Source of the DNA: Sarcophilus harrisii
Lineage: Eukaryota > Chordata > Mammalia > Dasyuromorphia > Dasyuridae
Assembly: GCF_902635505.1 (NCBI RefSeq)
Contig: NC_045429.1
Span: forward strand, 427,269,669 to 427,333,668
DNA length: 64,000 nt
Reading direction: 5' to 3'
A program made the translations under genes and the position numbers. This document shows positions 1 through 12,904 of this stretch, in pieces; the stretch's first letter is position 1, and every line of letters starts with the position of its first letter. The notes beneath the pieces were generated by a model. That model had not been told where the DNA came from. It saw only the letters and a list, made by a program, of their open reading frames with translations, and searched no databases.

Positions 1-94
1 AAAACAATTTATACAATAACACTAATATTGTAAAAACAAACAACTCTGAAAAACCTAAGACCTTTGATCAACTAAATGGCTTCAAAGGACAGAT

Positions 95-877
95 AAAGAA
101 GAATGGTGACCATATTTATACAGTTCTCTTGTTGCACAAGAAAAATCAGATTTAGAAAAGTAAAAATAACCTGGGAAGAAAAACAAAAATGCAAGTCCAG
201 ATTCATTCCCAGTGTTCTTTCTCTGGGTGCAGCTGGTTCTGTTCATCACTGATCAATTGGAACTGAATTGGATCTTCTCATTGCTGAAGATATCCACTTC
301 AATCAGAATTGATCCTCATATAATATTTTTTTTATTTAATAGCCTTTTATTTACAGGATATATGCATGGGTAACTTTACAGCATTAACAATTGCCAAACC
401 TCTTGTTCCAATTTTTCACCTCTTACCCCCCCCCCTCCCCTAGATGGCAGGATGACCAGTAGATGTTAAATAGATGTTAAATATATTAAAATATAAATTA
501 GATACACAATAAGTATACATGACCAAAACGTTATTTTGCTGTACAAAAAGAATCAGACTCTGAAATATTGTACAATTAGCTTGTGAAGGAAATCAAAAAT
601 GCAGGTGTGCATGAATATAGGGATTGGGAATTCAATGAATTCAATTCTGATTTTTCTTGTGCAACAAGAGAACTGTATAAATATGTACACATATATTGTA
701 TTTAAAATATACTTTAACATGTATGAAACTGCCTGCTATCTAGGGGGATGGAGGGAAGGAAGGGAAAAGTTGGAACAGAAGTGATTGCAAGGAACAATGT
801 TGAAAAAATTACTCATGCATATGTTCTGTCAATAAAAAGCTATAATAATAATAATAAAAAAAAGAAGAATGGTGACC
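95..877 (+). mobile_element. L1 insertion with 5' inversion and 17-bp target duplication, plus nested L1
   Basis: The 17-mer AAAGAAGAATGGTGACC occurs at 95-111 and 861-877, flanking 112-860. Inside, 640-860 is an L1 3' end on the plus strand ending in an (AAT)n/A-rich tail. 112-325 is an L1 3'-UTR segment on the minus strand that shares the cttgtgcaacaagagaactg block with the plus part, as expected for an inverted 5' portion. About 323-640 is a further minus-strand L1 3' end with its own T-run, probably a nested insertion. Confidence 0.75.
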
Positions 878-959
878 TATCTCATGACAGACAGATGATA
901 GACTAATATGCAAAATAAGAAACACATTTTTGGACATAGGCATTGTTTTGCTTGAATAT

Positions 960-1080
960 GTTTATATGATACCTAGTTTTCTCCCTCCCGCCTTCTTTAC
1001 CTTCCTCTCTTCCTTCTTTTTTCCCTCTCTCCTCCCTCCCTCCCTCCTTCCTTCCTTCCTTTCTTCTTTCTTTCTTTTGG
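960..1080. repeat. Polypyrimidine tract (CCTT-rich)
   Basis: Low-complexity CCTT/CTTT/CCCT run; coding frames over it give only Arg/Glu/Gly-rich filler. Confidence 0.85.
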
Positions 1081-1494
1081 GTAAAGGTAGATGATGGGGA
1101 AAATGATAATTTTATATTCATTGATATTAACCAATTATTGATAAATTAACAACAACAACAAAAAAGAACATTATAAAGGCCAAAGAGAATAATAATCAAA
1201 TAGGACAATTTTGAAAATTACATGTAGAATTGGTTATATACTTGAAAGAAAAGCAAACTGTATATAATGGAGACCCACAATTTAATGGATGAGAATCTTC
1301 TTCTGTAATACTCTGTCTATAGAAATGTTCATTTTATTTTTGTTTGACAAATCCAGAATTTAAACAATGAAAAGAAATCCCATTTTGGCATATTTCTACT
1401 CTTCCAGTCTTTTTATACCTTATGTTCTCTTCCTTGTCCAGAAGTTCTTCAATCCAGTGTTACTGACTTCCTTGCTGTTATTTAAACAAAACAC

Positions 1495-2110
1495 TCCATC
1501 TCTTGACTTGATTTTGCTATCCCCCCATTCCTGGAATTCTCTCCTTCCTCGTTATCACTTTCTGATATCCCTGGATTCTTTCAAATTCTAGCTAAAATCC
1601 TACTTCCCATAAAAAACCTTTCCTCCTCCCCCTTAATTGTAGTCTTCTCTTTGTCGATTTATTTTCAATTCAGTCTGTAAATAGCTTTATTGTACATAAT
1701 TGTTTGTGTGCCATTTTCTCCCCATTAGATCATGAACTTTTTTTTTTTTTTTTTTTTTTTACTGTTGACATCTTTATTTTTATTTTAGATTTTAATTTCC
1801 AATTCCAAATTCTGTCCCTCCTTCCGGCCCTACTCCCACCCATTTGGAAGGCAAGAAATACAATACTACATTTGAAGTCATGCAAAACATATTTCTACAT
1901 TAAACATGTTGTAAAAGGGGGAAAAAGCAAGAAAAATAAAGTAAAAGAAAAATATACTTCAATCTACACTCAGAGTCCATCACTTTTCTATCTAGAAGCA
2001 GATAGCATTTTTCATCAGAAGTCCTTTTGGAATCAGGAGTTGTCTTGTTGTACCCAACATTTAGCACCATCCTTGGCACATAGTAAGTATTTAATAAATA
2101 TTTATTGACT
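1495..2110 (+). mobile_element. L2 LINE 3' end, split by an L1
   Basis: 1495-1740 carries typical L2 3' text (tggaattctctcc, attagatcatgaactt). It resumes at about 2045 with cccaacatttagcacc...cttggcacatagtaag...aataaatatttattga. The break is an L1 3' end (1741-2045). Confidence 0.7.
1741..2045 (-). mobile_element. L1 3' end inserted in L2
   Basis: Starts with a 20-base T run (A-tail on minus), then a marsupial L1 3'-UTR variant: tccaattccaaattctgtccc, tgcaaaacatatttctacatta, atagcatttttcatcag. A second copy of this subfamily lies at 42885-43740. Confidence 0.75.
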
Positions 2111-2719
2111 GACTGCTTCCAATTGAACTAGGACTTTGGAGACCCTCTATACTTTTCACAAAATATTTGAGAAACAAGTCCATTACCCCTAGGTTAAGAA
2201 CTTTTGGACTAGACAATCTTTAAGACCCTAAGTCCCATGGTCTTGGGTGCCATGTACAGCATAGCATCAAGGTAAGATGATGGCCTCTGTAGGTTTCTGG
2301 ATGAGGGTGGCTGTAGGATTCTTTTCTGACTATGACTAGTCTCAATGTAAACACTCAGAAAGAGACAAGAAGTCTGAGAACCAGTTATTCTTTTTTGGGC
2401 CTGATTATGCTGGGTGTTTGTGTGACTGGCAGGAATAACCAGTCGAGTCCAGCTTCTTTTCTTTGTCTTTTAAGCCAAGGTGTCAACATGGTGGTACAAT
2501 AGGAATACTGCTGAATTCTGAGTCAGAATAAGGGCCTGGGTTGCAGTCTTGGCTTTGGTGCTTAACTATTTATTAATTCACTTAATCTTTCTGGGTCTCC
2601 CATTCCTCAACTGTAAAATAGGAGGGCATTAATGAGGTGACTTTAAAAGGTTCTTCCATTTCTAAATCTGTGCTCCTATGAACCTTTGTTTTCTCTTGCA
2701 AACTCTAGTGGTTGACCAG

Positions 2720-2945
2720 AGTTATTAAGCTGGCATTCATTCATTCATTCAATAAACATTCATTAAGCACCTACTATGTATCACACATTGCTAAGCACAG
2801 GCAATGTTTACTAAAAAAAGCACAGGCTTTGGAACTGGGCAAACCACTCAGTTTCTCCTGATTTTGGTTTCCTCATCTGTAAAAGGAGGGGGGTTGGACT
2901 AGGTGGTCTCTTGAGTCCTTTCCAGCTCTGCATATGTCTGTGATT
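2720..2945 (+). mobile_element. MIR/THER-like SINE fragments
   Basis: Contains ataaacattcattaagcacctactatgt and then cctcatctgtaaaa...ggttggactaggtggtctct...ctttccagctctg, the usual 3' text of MIR/THER-class SINEs. Confidence 0.55.
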
Positions 2946-3377
2946 CATATGGTGTCACAGCTAACCAAAGATCTGTCTTCTTCCATGACAGGCAATTGTA
3001 GCCTCTTTCTGAGCTGGTTGGGCCATTTCTTGCCGATCAGTCCCGAAGAGGGCCGAGCTTCTGTGCTGGCGGTGGAGGCTGGAATGCTTTATTTAGCTTA
3101 AGGCGCTGACCCGCAGGAATGTATTCTGCAAGGTGAGGACAGCCTGAGCCCTAGCTGAAATGCGGACTATTTATTCATGGGCTTAGGACTCCTGAAAGTG
3201 TCAGTGAGCACTGGCAAGCCTAGGGAACTTGGCAGGCTGGAAACTGAGGGAACTTGTGCAAATGTGTGAGATGGCAATGGTATTTGTGGGGGAAGAGGGC
3301 GTGTCTCTCTTGTCTTGCTAATGCTTTGGGAACCTCTGGTGGCTGTGGAAGGTGTAGCTGTGGAGTGGACTTTGCAT

Positions 3378-3732
3378 TTCTCTCTCTGTCCCTCCTTTCC
3401 TTTCCCTCCATCCATCTCCCTCCCTCCCTTTCCCTCCCTTCCTCTCATTCCTTCCCTTTCTCTCTCTCTCCCTCTTTCTCTCCTCCCTCCTTCCCTCCCC
3501 CTCTCTGTTTTTCTCTTTTTTCTCTTTCTCCCTCTCTTTCTCCCTCCTTCTCCCTCTTTTCCTCCCTCCTTTTCCCTCCCTCCCTTCCTTCTCCCTCCCT
3601 CTTTCTCTGTCTCTGTCTATTGTCTGCCTCTCTTTCCTTCTCCTCTCTCTCCCTCTTTCCCCCCCTCCCCCTCACTCACTCTCTCCCCTCCCTCCTTCTC
3701 TTTCTCTTTTTCTGTCTCTCTCTCTCTCCTGG
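3378..3732. repeat. Long CT-rich polypyrimidine tract
   Basis: About 350 bp of (CT/CCT/CTTT/CCCTC)n. It makes apparent Ser/Leu/Pro ORFs on plus and Arg/Glu ORFs on minus, which are artefacts. Confidence 0.9.
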
Positions 3733-4264
3733 GTTATCAGTCTGAAGAAGGAATCAGAGAAGCCTAAATGGAGGTGCAGCAAGGCTTGATCGTGGCCACA
3801 GTCCAAGATAAAGATAAACACTCTCTCTGTTCTCCACACAGGATGGTAATTTAATCTGGCACTCACTTTTATTAGCTCATTCCTCTTAGGTCTTTGTTTG
3901 CATTTCTTCAGTCTTAGATGGTGGGAACAACATTGGTTTGTCCATAGGAAGCTAAAACAATAGTGTTTGCACCTAGAAAAATTCAGTCCAGATGATGATG
4001 ATTATTGTATATTTTTTGATGCTATGTAGACTTAAAAAATCCTTCAATTACATCATTCAGTTTGACCAGCTTTGTTTTCGCTGGCATGTGAGTAAGAGGC
4101 AGGCTGATATATTAATCAGTCAATTAACAGATATTTATTAATTGCTTCCATTGTGCTAGGTGTTATAAAAAGGGAAAGACAAATATGAAAGAGACCCAGG
4201 TCTCAAGGAGCTTAATGCTTGACCTTGAATCACTAAATACTCCCATTCAAATATTGACTCTCAT

Positions 4265-4520
4265 TATGACTAGCTCCCAGGGCAAATTTTCTGGATTTAG
4301 AGTCAGGATGACACCAGTCTCATCTCAGACACTTATTAACCATGTGACCCTGGACAAACTCCCTAAAAAAAGAAACAAACCTCTGCCTGCCTCGGTTTCC
4401 TCATCTGTAAACTGGGGATAATAATAGCACCTACTTCATAAGGTTGTAGTGAAGATCAAATGAGTTAACCAATGCAACCCTTAAAATGCTATTTACAATT
4501 AGCTATTATTATTATTTCTT
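4265..4520 (+). mobile_element. MIR SINE
   Basis: Has tagagtcagga, accatgtgaccctggacaa, cggtttcctcatctgtaaac, gggataataatagcacctac and gttgtagtgaagatcaaatg in MIR order. Confidence 0.8.
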
Positions 4521-4559
4521 CATCTGTAAAATGGAGATAATAATATCTATACTACTTAT

Positions 4560-4845
4560 CTCACAAGTGCTCTGTAATAATAGTACCTAGCATTTACATT
4601 AGTGCTTTCAGATTAGCAAAAATTAAAAATATTAATGCTTATAAATATTAATGTTGATCTTCACAATAACTCTGTGAAATAAATACAATTATAATTCTAA
4701 TTTTACATATAAGGAAACTGAGGCAAATTGGATTAAATGATTTTCCCAGGGTCACCCAGCTAGTGTCTGAGGCAAATTTGAATTTAGGTCTTGCTGACTT
4801 CCAAGACCAGTTCTCTGACTATGGTGCCACCTCGTGGCCATAGAG
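4560..4845 (-). mobile_element. MIR SINE
   Basis: Reverse-orientation MIR: acctagcatttaca, aaggaaactgaggcaaatt, cagggtcacccagctagt, gaatttaggtcttgctgac. Confidence 0.75.
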
Positions 4846-5549
4846 TCATAGCATCAGAGAGTTACAGTCAGAAAGACATTTCAGAGATTACCTAATCTAA
4901 TCCTTCCTTCTCCCATTTTACAGATGAGGAAAATCATACTCAGGGCAGTTACATGATTTGGTACACAAGTAACAAGCAGCAGAACCAAGATTTGCCCCTA
5001 GGTCCCCAACCTAGCAGTTCCTTCTATTGCACCGTGTGGCCATTCCAACTATTTTATTTTATTTTTTGTGCATTTGTGGCTTCTGTAACAACTGAAATCC
5101 TCTGAGATTAAAGAACATAATGACTTGTGATCGTAAGCATGTTAATGTTGGTCATGGTGAATAGAGAAGAGCTTTAATTCTTAATTTGTTCAAATATTAC
5201 AGAGAAGGAGGCAGGCTTGATAATCAGGCTAAAACCTACTTTTGTTTAGTGATTGCAAATATTGTTCCACTTGACCCTCATATCAAATATGATCTAGACA
5301 GAGCAGATATTTAATTCAAGTCAGCATTTATTAAGTACTATGCTCAGGGCATTATTCTAGATGCTGAGGATACAAAGATTAAAACAAACTGTCTGCCCGT
5401 AATAAATTTACGTTCTACTGGGAAGAGTCAGTATGTAGAAAAGTTAAGTACAGTTAAATCTTCCATCTGTGGGGATGAACTGTTAGAGGTGCAGAGCCTC
5501 AGTGTTTTTAAAAATCTGCATAAAATTTTGTGACCCCACCCTGATACCA

Positions 5550-5785
5550 CAGAAGAAGTCTGAATTATTATGGTGGTAAAAGATAAAATATGTTGAGATT
5601 ATATAATACCGTGCATATAATTTATGTGTTTCTGAATTTCTAAACTTTTTCTATGTTGTTGGCTTACATGAGTCATCTGAAGCTTCCGCAAAATTTCCCC
5701 CCAAATTCCAATTTAATTTCCCATGCTGCCCTGAGATATGTCTAGACTGATAGGGAAAGCCACAATGTGGAAGAGATAATTGTAA
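5550..5785 (+). repeat. Unclassified dispersed repeat, copy 1
   Basis: Shares gaattattatg, taaaagataaa, gtttctgaatttctaaac, ctttttctatgttg, caatttaatttccc and agccacaatgtggaag with 31735-31925 and, inverted, with 45695-45835. I cannot name the family. Confidence 0.6.
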
Positions 5786-6964
5786 GAGTCAGAGAATGCT
5801 CAGAATTGGGGTTTCTGGAAAGGCCTCATGTTGGAGATAGCACTTTAGTTGTGCCTTAAATGAAGCAATGGTTTCTAAAAAGGAGAGGTAAGGAGTGAAT
5901 ACATTTTATTCACTTCATGGTTTGGTGAAAAAAAGCATTGACTTCTGAGTCGGAAGATCTAGATCTCTTTTGATCTGTTCAGTCTTTGTCAAGACATCTT
6001 TCTGAATTTTAGGTCCCTTATTTTAAACATGAGAGGATGGGACCAGTTTTCTTCCAACTTCCAACTCAACAGTGAATATTTTGTTGTTGATATAATAAAA
6101 CTTCCTGCTAAATTAATATCAACGTTTATTGACTCTCAAGTTCTATATCAATTAATAAATAATTCAATTCAGCAAACATGCATTAAGTAGCTACTATGTA
6201 GGAAGCCTTTGGGATATACAATGATGATAAAACATGGCACCTGCTCACTAGGAGTTCAGGATCTAATAGGGAGAAAGAATAGGTGTCAGATAATTGTAGT
6301 GTAAGTTAGAATGTGATACATGCATCGTATAGAAAAAAAATGCAATGATAGGGAAAATTCAAAAAGGAAAAAAAAATTCCCTCTACAGGAAAGACTGGTT
6401 TTAAAGAAGGCTTCTTGAAAGAAGAGAAACCTTCAAGGGGACCTTGAAAAGCAGAAATGATTTTAAATTTACAAAGGGCCGTGGGGCATGGAAGTGAGAA
6501 AAGACAATGGAAGATCTTGATGGTGAAGAAAGGTAATGTATTTGAGGAATAGTGATAGCAAAAACTCTCTCTATTGCTGGGGTGAGGGATGGGAAAGGGG
6601 CAGAGTGGGTGGTGTACTTTGGTTGGAGTACAGACTACATGAAAGATAGTAATATGAAACAACACTGGAAAAGTCAGTTGGAACCATTATTCAATTCAAC
6701 AATAAACATGTTAAGTACCTCCTATGTGCCAGGTACTGGGCTTGTTGATGACAATATAAATTAAAAAATAACATTGTCTTTGTCCTCAAGGAATTTTCTT
6801 TGGGGAGTGGAGAGAGTTATAGCACACGCAGAGACAATAAATTTAAATAATGTGAGAATACATTGATTGAGGAGTTAGTTGAGTTCCTCAAGAGGACAAG
6901 GATGGAGAGTTGGCTATGTGGTTTCTGAGAAGAACCTGTAATCAATTAAAGATAAAACTTTTTA

Positions 6965-8325
6965 AAATCAGTTTTTATTGAAGATTTGAAAAATATTTAT
7001 TTATTTTTAAAATACACATTGCTTTATGAGTCATGTTGGGAGAGAAAAATCAGAAAAGGGAAAAACCATGCAAGAGAAAAAAAAAAACAGAAAAAAGAAG
7101 TGAACATGGCATGTATTGATTTATATTCAGTCTCCTTGGTTCTTTTTCTGGCTGCAGAGGACATTCTGTCCAAAGTTTATTGGGATTGCTTTGCATCACT
7201 GAGCCACTGAGAAGAACCAAGTCTTTCATAGTTGATCATCACACATTGTTCCTGCTACTATGTACAATGTATTCCTGGTTCTGCTTGTTTTACTCAGCTT
7301 CAGTTCATGTAAATCTTTCCAGGCCTTTCTAAAATCAGCTTGTTCATCATTTTTAGAGAACAATAATATTCCAACACCTTCATATACCACAGCTTATTTA
7401 GCCATTCCCCAACTGATGGGCATCTACTCATTTTCTAATTCTTTGATACCACAAAAAGAATTGTTACTCAATTTTTGCACACGTGGATTCTTTTTCCTCC
7501 TTTATGATTTTTTTTGGGATACTGACCTAGCAGTGATACTGCTGGGTCAAAGGATATGCACAGTTTTATAGCCCTGTGGGCATAGTTCCAGATTGCTCTC
7601 CAAAACGGTTAGATCATTTCACAACTCCACCAACAATGCATTAGTGTCCCAGTTTTCCCACATTCCCTCCAATATTTATTATTATTTTTTCCTGTCATCT
7701 TAGTCAATCTGAGAGGTATGAGCTGGCACTTCAGAATTGTTTTAATTTATATTTCTCTGATCAATAATGATTTAAGACACTTTTTTATGACTATGGATGG
7801 TTTTAATTTCATCATCTGAAAATTGTCTATTCATATCCTTTGACCATTTCTCAATTGGGCAATAAATTGTATTCTTATAAATTTGTTACAATTCTTTATA
7901 TATTTTAGAAATGAGACTTTTATCAGAAACACTGGCTGTAAAGATTTCCTCCAGCTTTGTACTTCCCCTTTAATCTTGTTTCTGTTGGCTTTGTTCATGC
8001 AAAAGTTTTTAATTTAATGAAATCAAAGTCATCCATTTTGCTTTCATAATATTCTCTAGTACTTCTCTGGTCATAAATTTCTCCCTTCTCCAAAAATCTG
8101 ATAGGTAAATTATTCCTTGCTCTTCTAATTTGTTTATGAAATCATACTTTATGCCCAAATTATGTAGCCATTTTGATCTTATTTTGATATGGGTGTGAGA
8201 TGTAGGTCTATGCTAGGTTTTTGACATATTATTTTCCAGTTTTCCCAGCAATTTTTGTCAGATAGTGAATTCTTATTTCAGAAGCTGGAGTTTGGAGGTT
8301 TTTCATTGAAGTCTTTTAAAAAAAA
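6965..8325 (-). mobile_element. L1 LINE, 3' part (ORF2 end and 3' UTR)
   Basis: About 1.36 kb reading as reverse-complement marsupial L1: cagcttatttagccattccc, actgctgggtcaaaggatatg, attgctctccaaaacggtt, ttctcaattgggcaat, tttatgcccaaattatgtag. The 3' end is on the left. Much diverged, with no intact frame. Confidence 0.85.
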
Positions 8326-8984
8326 TCATCATAGTTTCCTCCAGTATTCCTCCATATAGAAATTTATCCAACAAAACAAATAGCATTTTTAAAAAAAAAT
8401 AAAAAAAGAACTGATAAATATAGTGAAATGCAAATGGACCTTTGAAGCCATATGATGGCTCATATTGAGAAGGCTGCAATTTAGAGTCAAGTAGAGTGGA
8501 ATATGAATCCTGCCCTAGCCATTTGGACTTTATATAACTTAGTTTTTTTCTCTTGATATTCTCCTACTGCCCATTTTCTGACTTCTCCCACTTTGTTGGT
8601 AAATTCCCTGAGCATTGGACAAAACCATCTTCCATATTGAATAATTCCCTTTTTACCAGTAAGGAGTGTTTGCAGCCAAATACCAGTCACCTTTCCTTCA
8701 AGTTTAGTGCAGCTTCCCATATGTGATAGAATTCTGCTTTAGTGTACCCTTTTCTTTAGTTTAAAGGTTGAATGCCTTAGGCAGAACATGTTTCCACTTT
8801 CCTATAGCTCCTCTTCTGGAATAGATTTATAGAGGAAATTTTGAGGATCTTCCCTCGCTAGATTGCTTATGAATATAAACTAATTTTTTGCCTTAGTTCT
8901 TATCTAGCTTTTAATTACTGAATGGGTTTTTCTTCAGACAAAGTGAGATATGAGAGACTTTAGTTCAAAAAAGTCAAGATCCCC

Positions 8985-9085
8985 ATTACAGCTGGGACCA
9001 TCTTAATCATCTTGACCTTTGTCTTACCACTGGACTCCAATGACTCTGGAGAGAGTATGCAAAATTCAGTGTGATGGCCCTTTGC
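8985..9085 (+). mobile_element. Fragment of a marsupial SINE (gaacaacaa-tailed family)
   Basis: Contains catcttgacctttgtctta, ccactggactccaatgactc and ctggagagagta, matching the text of copies at 27325, 41010 and 51425. It is truncated at its right side. Confidence 0.5.
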
Positions 9086-9954
9086 GCACAGTTCCAAATT
9101 GATAGCTTACATTTAAATAGACTGCTATAATTACTTTACCTCTTGTACCTAATTCTTATTTTGAGGAGTTTTGTGAGTTCATGAGGAGTGGAGAAAAGTC
9201 TGGTTCTCCATTTTGTTGCTTATGTGACCTTGAAGTTTCTGATGAAGTTCTGATGAAGTGTTGGAAGACTTGGAATTAAATCCCACCTTTGCTACTTATA
9301 GTCTGTGTGTTCTTGGATAAGTAGCTTCTTCTTTCCAGGCCTCAGCTTCCTCATCTGTAAAATAAAGAGATTGAACTCTTGATGACTCTGATAATTTCTG
9401 ATTCAAAGAGATTCCTGGAGCAAATTCTGAAACTGGAACTATAACTCATAGACCTTCTTGTCATTATGTCCTTCCTGAACACACCCTACATGATTTATTG
9501 AGTGTTCTGCAGCATTTTTAAACTCTACTAGTCTAGGAGTCATGTGGAAAAGGTGAGAGACAGTGAATCTGGGGGAAAAGGAAGGGAATAAGGCTTTATA
9601 TGACACTTACTATGTGCCAGTCACTGTGCTAAGCACTTTACAAATATCTCGTTTGATCTTTACAACTCTGTGAGGTAGCATCACTGGTTCATAGTGAACC
9701 CCATTGGTTCTTTGAGATCACTGCTTCCATTTCTAAGTGTTCACAAGTCATCTTTTAAAAAACCCAAACCAAGATAAAACTGTTTTTTTTTTTAAAGTTT
9801 TGCCCAAGCTCATTGCCAAGCTTACTGTATTAGCAATTATCATCTCTGAAGAATTTATTCTTTGGGAAGGAAGAATAGAATCAATAGGAAGTTTTTGGAA
9901 AGAATCAAGAAACTATATGTTCTGATATTTAATAACAACTAACATTTATTTATT

Positions 9955-10727
9955 TTTAAATAACAATAGCTTTTTATTTTAAAAATACATGCAAAGATAA
10001 TATTCAACATCTACCCTTGCAAAACCTCTTGTTCCAATTTTTTTTCACTTCCTCCCTTCTCCCCCTTCCTTAGACACCAAGTAATCCAATATAGGTTAAA
10101 CATGTGCAAATTTTCTAAACATATTTCTATATTTATGATGCTGCACAAGGAAAATCAGCTCAAAGGGGGAAAATTGAGAAAGTAAAAAAACAAGCAAACA
10201 GGAATAACAATAAAGGTGAAAATATTATGTCATGATCCACATTCAGTCCTCATAATCCTTTCTCTGGATACAGGTGGTTCTCTTCATCACAAATCTATTG
10301 GAATTGGCCTGAATCACTTCAGTGTTGAAAAGAACCAAGGCTATCACAGTTGATTATCACATAATCTTGTTGCTCTATACAGTGTTCTCTTGGTTCTACC
10401 CATTTCACTTAAAATCAGTTCGTGTAAGTCTCTCCAGTCCTGTCTGAAATCATCCTGCTGATGATTTCTTATAGAACAATAATATCCCATTCTATTCACA
10501 AATCATAACTTATTCATTCATTTCCCAATTGATGGGCCTCTACTCAATTTTTATTTTCTTGTCGCTACAAAAGAGCTACTACAAACATTGTACATGTGGA
10601 TCCTTTTCCCTTTGTGCTTTGAAATACAGACCCAGTAGAGACACTGTTGGATCAAAAGGTCCCTCAAACTTTTGCACAATTTGTGCAAAAGGCATAGTGT
10701 GATCCCTTTGGGCATAGTTCCAAATTG
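9955..10727 (-). mobile_element. L1 LINE 3' end, inserted in a MIR
   Basis: Left end agctttttattttaaaaatac then tacccttgcaaaacctcttg, gctgcacaaggaaaatcag, ctctccagtcctgtctgaaa, aattgatgggcctctactc, gggcatagttccaaattg. MIR sequence flanks both sides (aactaacatttatt on the left, gtgtctgctacatg on the right). Confidence 0.85.
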
Positions 10728-10985
10728 ATAGCTTACTTTTAGATAGTGTCTGCTACATGTCAGACACTGTGTTAAGCATTTTACAATTATGTGATCCTCC
10801 CAACAGTCCTGGGAATTAGGTGCTATTAATATCCCCCCTTTGCTCTGAGGATTACCCTTTTTTCCCCATTTTACAGATGAGGAAAGTGAGGCAAACACAA
10901 GTTAGATGATTTGCCCAAGTTCCCTAGCTAGTAAGTGTCTGAGGCTGGAGTTGAATTCGGGTATTTCTGACTACCTGCCTCAGTT
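10728..10985 (-). mobile_element. MIR SINE
   Basis: Reverse MIR: gacactgtgttaagcatttta, ccattttacagatgaggaaa, gatttgcccaagttccctag, gtaagtgtctgaggctgg. Confidence 0.8.
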
Positions 10986-11347
10986 TAGTGGTCCTTGGTT
11001 TCCCCTTGATGTTTGTTTGCTTTGAATTCCTGAGTTAGTTATCTTTGTAGCCCCATGGAATGACATACCCCAGGAGAAAGGGAGCATAGGATTAACCCCT
11101 GAGTGGATATTTTCTTCAGTCAAGCATACTACAGAGGAGCATAGATAACTGACCAAAAAAGGAAAGCAATCTATGACTCCAGGAGAGAAACAATGTGTTT
11201 CAATTGGAGGATTCCTGTATGTGGAGTTAGAAGCTCTGGATTCAACCCTAATTTCAACCATTTCCTACCTGAGTGACCTGGGACAAGACATTTTATTTTT
11301 CTGGACCTCAGTCTACTTGTGTGCAAGATGAGAGGTTTGGTCTAAAT

Positions 11348-11515
11348 CAGGAATTTTTAACTTGGGGTCCATGAACTTTTTTTTTTTTTTAATATATTGA
11401 TAACTTTCAATATGTTTAGTTTTCTTTGTAATCCCCATATATTTTATTTTGTTTTTATTTTATGCATTTAACATCATTCCAAGAAAGGGTCCAAAGACAT
11501 CATCAGATTGTCAAA
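11348..11515. mobile_element. Possible hAT-type DNA transposon fragment
   Basis: Begins aggaatttttaacttggggtccatgaac and ends with agggtccaaagacatcatcagattg, like the old mammalian elements that open with ttcttaacctggggtccatg. Only one terminus is recognisable. Confidence 0.45.
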
Positions 11516-11559
11516 AGTATTTATGACTCCAATACTGTTTTATGCACTCTATTATATAT

Positions 11560-11790
11560 CAGCCATATTGACTTGTTGGCTATTTTCTAAACTCAGTCTC
11601 CATGCTTTGCATAGACCATCCTTTGAATGTACACTCTCCTTACCTCTGCTTCTTAGAATCCTAACCTTCCTTCAAAACTCAGCTCAGGTACCACTTCCTA
11701 CTGGAAATCTTTCACTTTGTTACATCAGTTTTTCTTCAGATGGTCTAATATTTACTCATCAGTGTACATATTTTCTCCTCCCACTACAAA
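11560..11790 (+). mobile_element. L2-like LINE fragment
   Basis: Text such as accttccttcaaaactcagctc, ccacttcctactggaaat and ctcctcccactacaaag follows the L2 3' pattern, though diverged. Confidence 0.45.
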
Positions 11791-12229
11791 GTAAGCTACT
11801 TTGGAACAGGACAGCTTCACAGAATCACACAATTAGGGTGAATTCAGGAAAACTATAAACTGCTTTTAGTAGCAATGGTAAAACTGGTTGTTGAGGGAGT
11901 AACTTCATAGTGGTCTGCCTCCTGTAGAAGTGGGCTATTTAAGTCTAACAGGGTTGGGTGGTGCTATACTGAGCTAGAAAGCAGTTAGTAAAGTCTTTTA
12001 TTCTTCTTACTACCTCATTTGTGGGTTGAGCTATTTCTCCCCTTGGGCATGACTTCTTCTCTAGTCACTGGGTGCCTCCTCTCTGAGACTAACTTTCCAC
12101 TTAAGGCAAGCCTAAGAATGTGACAGAAACCCTACATGATACCAGGTAGTTGTATTGCCAGACAATGTTGACTCATTTAATTGCTTATGGTAACCCTGGT
12201 TTAAGTATTCTCTCTTTCCCTAGAGAACA

Positions 12230-12378
12230 ACTCTTTTTTTTTTCTGAGCAATTGGGGTTACATGACTTGCCCAGGGTCACATAGCTAGGAAGTGTTAAGT
12301 GTCTGAGGTCAAATTTGAACTCAGGTCCTCCTGACTTTCCGGGCTGGTGCTCTATCCATTTGACCATCTAGCTGCCCC
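12230..12378 (-). mobile_element. Marsupial tRNA-derived SINE
   Basis: Reverse copy: T-rich tail, gcaattggggttacatgact, cagggtcacatagctagg, ctcaggtcctcctgacttt, ctctatccatttgaccatctagctgcccc. Confidence 0.85.
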
Positions 12379-12904
12379 TTCAACTCTTTTTTTTTTTTTT
12401 TTTTTTTGACAGCTCTGAGTCCTCAGCCACAAATTGAATTCTGGAAAAATTTTAGTTTTAAATTAATCTCTCTCCCTCTCTTCAGGAAATTTTCTTCAAA
12501 ATTCCTTCTTTCTCTACTGCTTTGGAATTGGGACACAGATTAGCAAATGTCTTCAGTGGTAAATAACTGCAATTGCTAGATTAACAAATAAAATAAACAT
12601 TGAAATAAAGAAAAGCAAAACAAATTTTTGTGAAGTATTCTTTTCCTCCTCCTTCCATAACTACTTGGTAACTGTAGGCTCTCATCTTCCTCTCCCCCTC
12701 ACTCTTATCTTATCCCCTACCTCGCACATAAATCCAAAGGTGGAACAGGGCTACTTTGTCACTCAAAATCAGGCTTCTTACTGGTTCCAAGTTAGAACAG
12801 AACACTGTGGGGAAGGAAAGGCTGTCTAGTGAAAGACTGAGAAGATCTATTCACCTTGGTATCAGAGCTCACAGGTCTGGAACTAGAAGGATCACCATGG
12901 AATA

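Noticed and set aside
3167-3767. ORFs of 93-163 codons around 3.2-3.8 kb
   Set aside because: Mostly translations of a CT-rich polypyrimidine tract.
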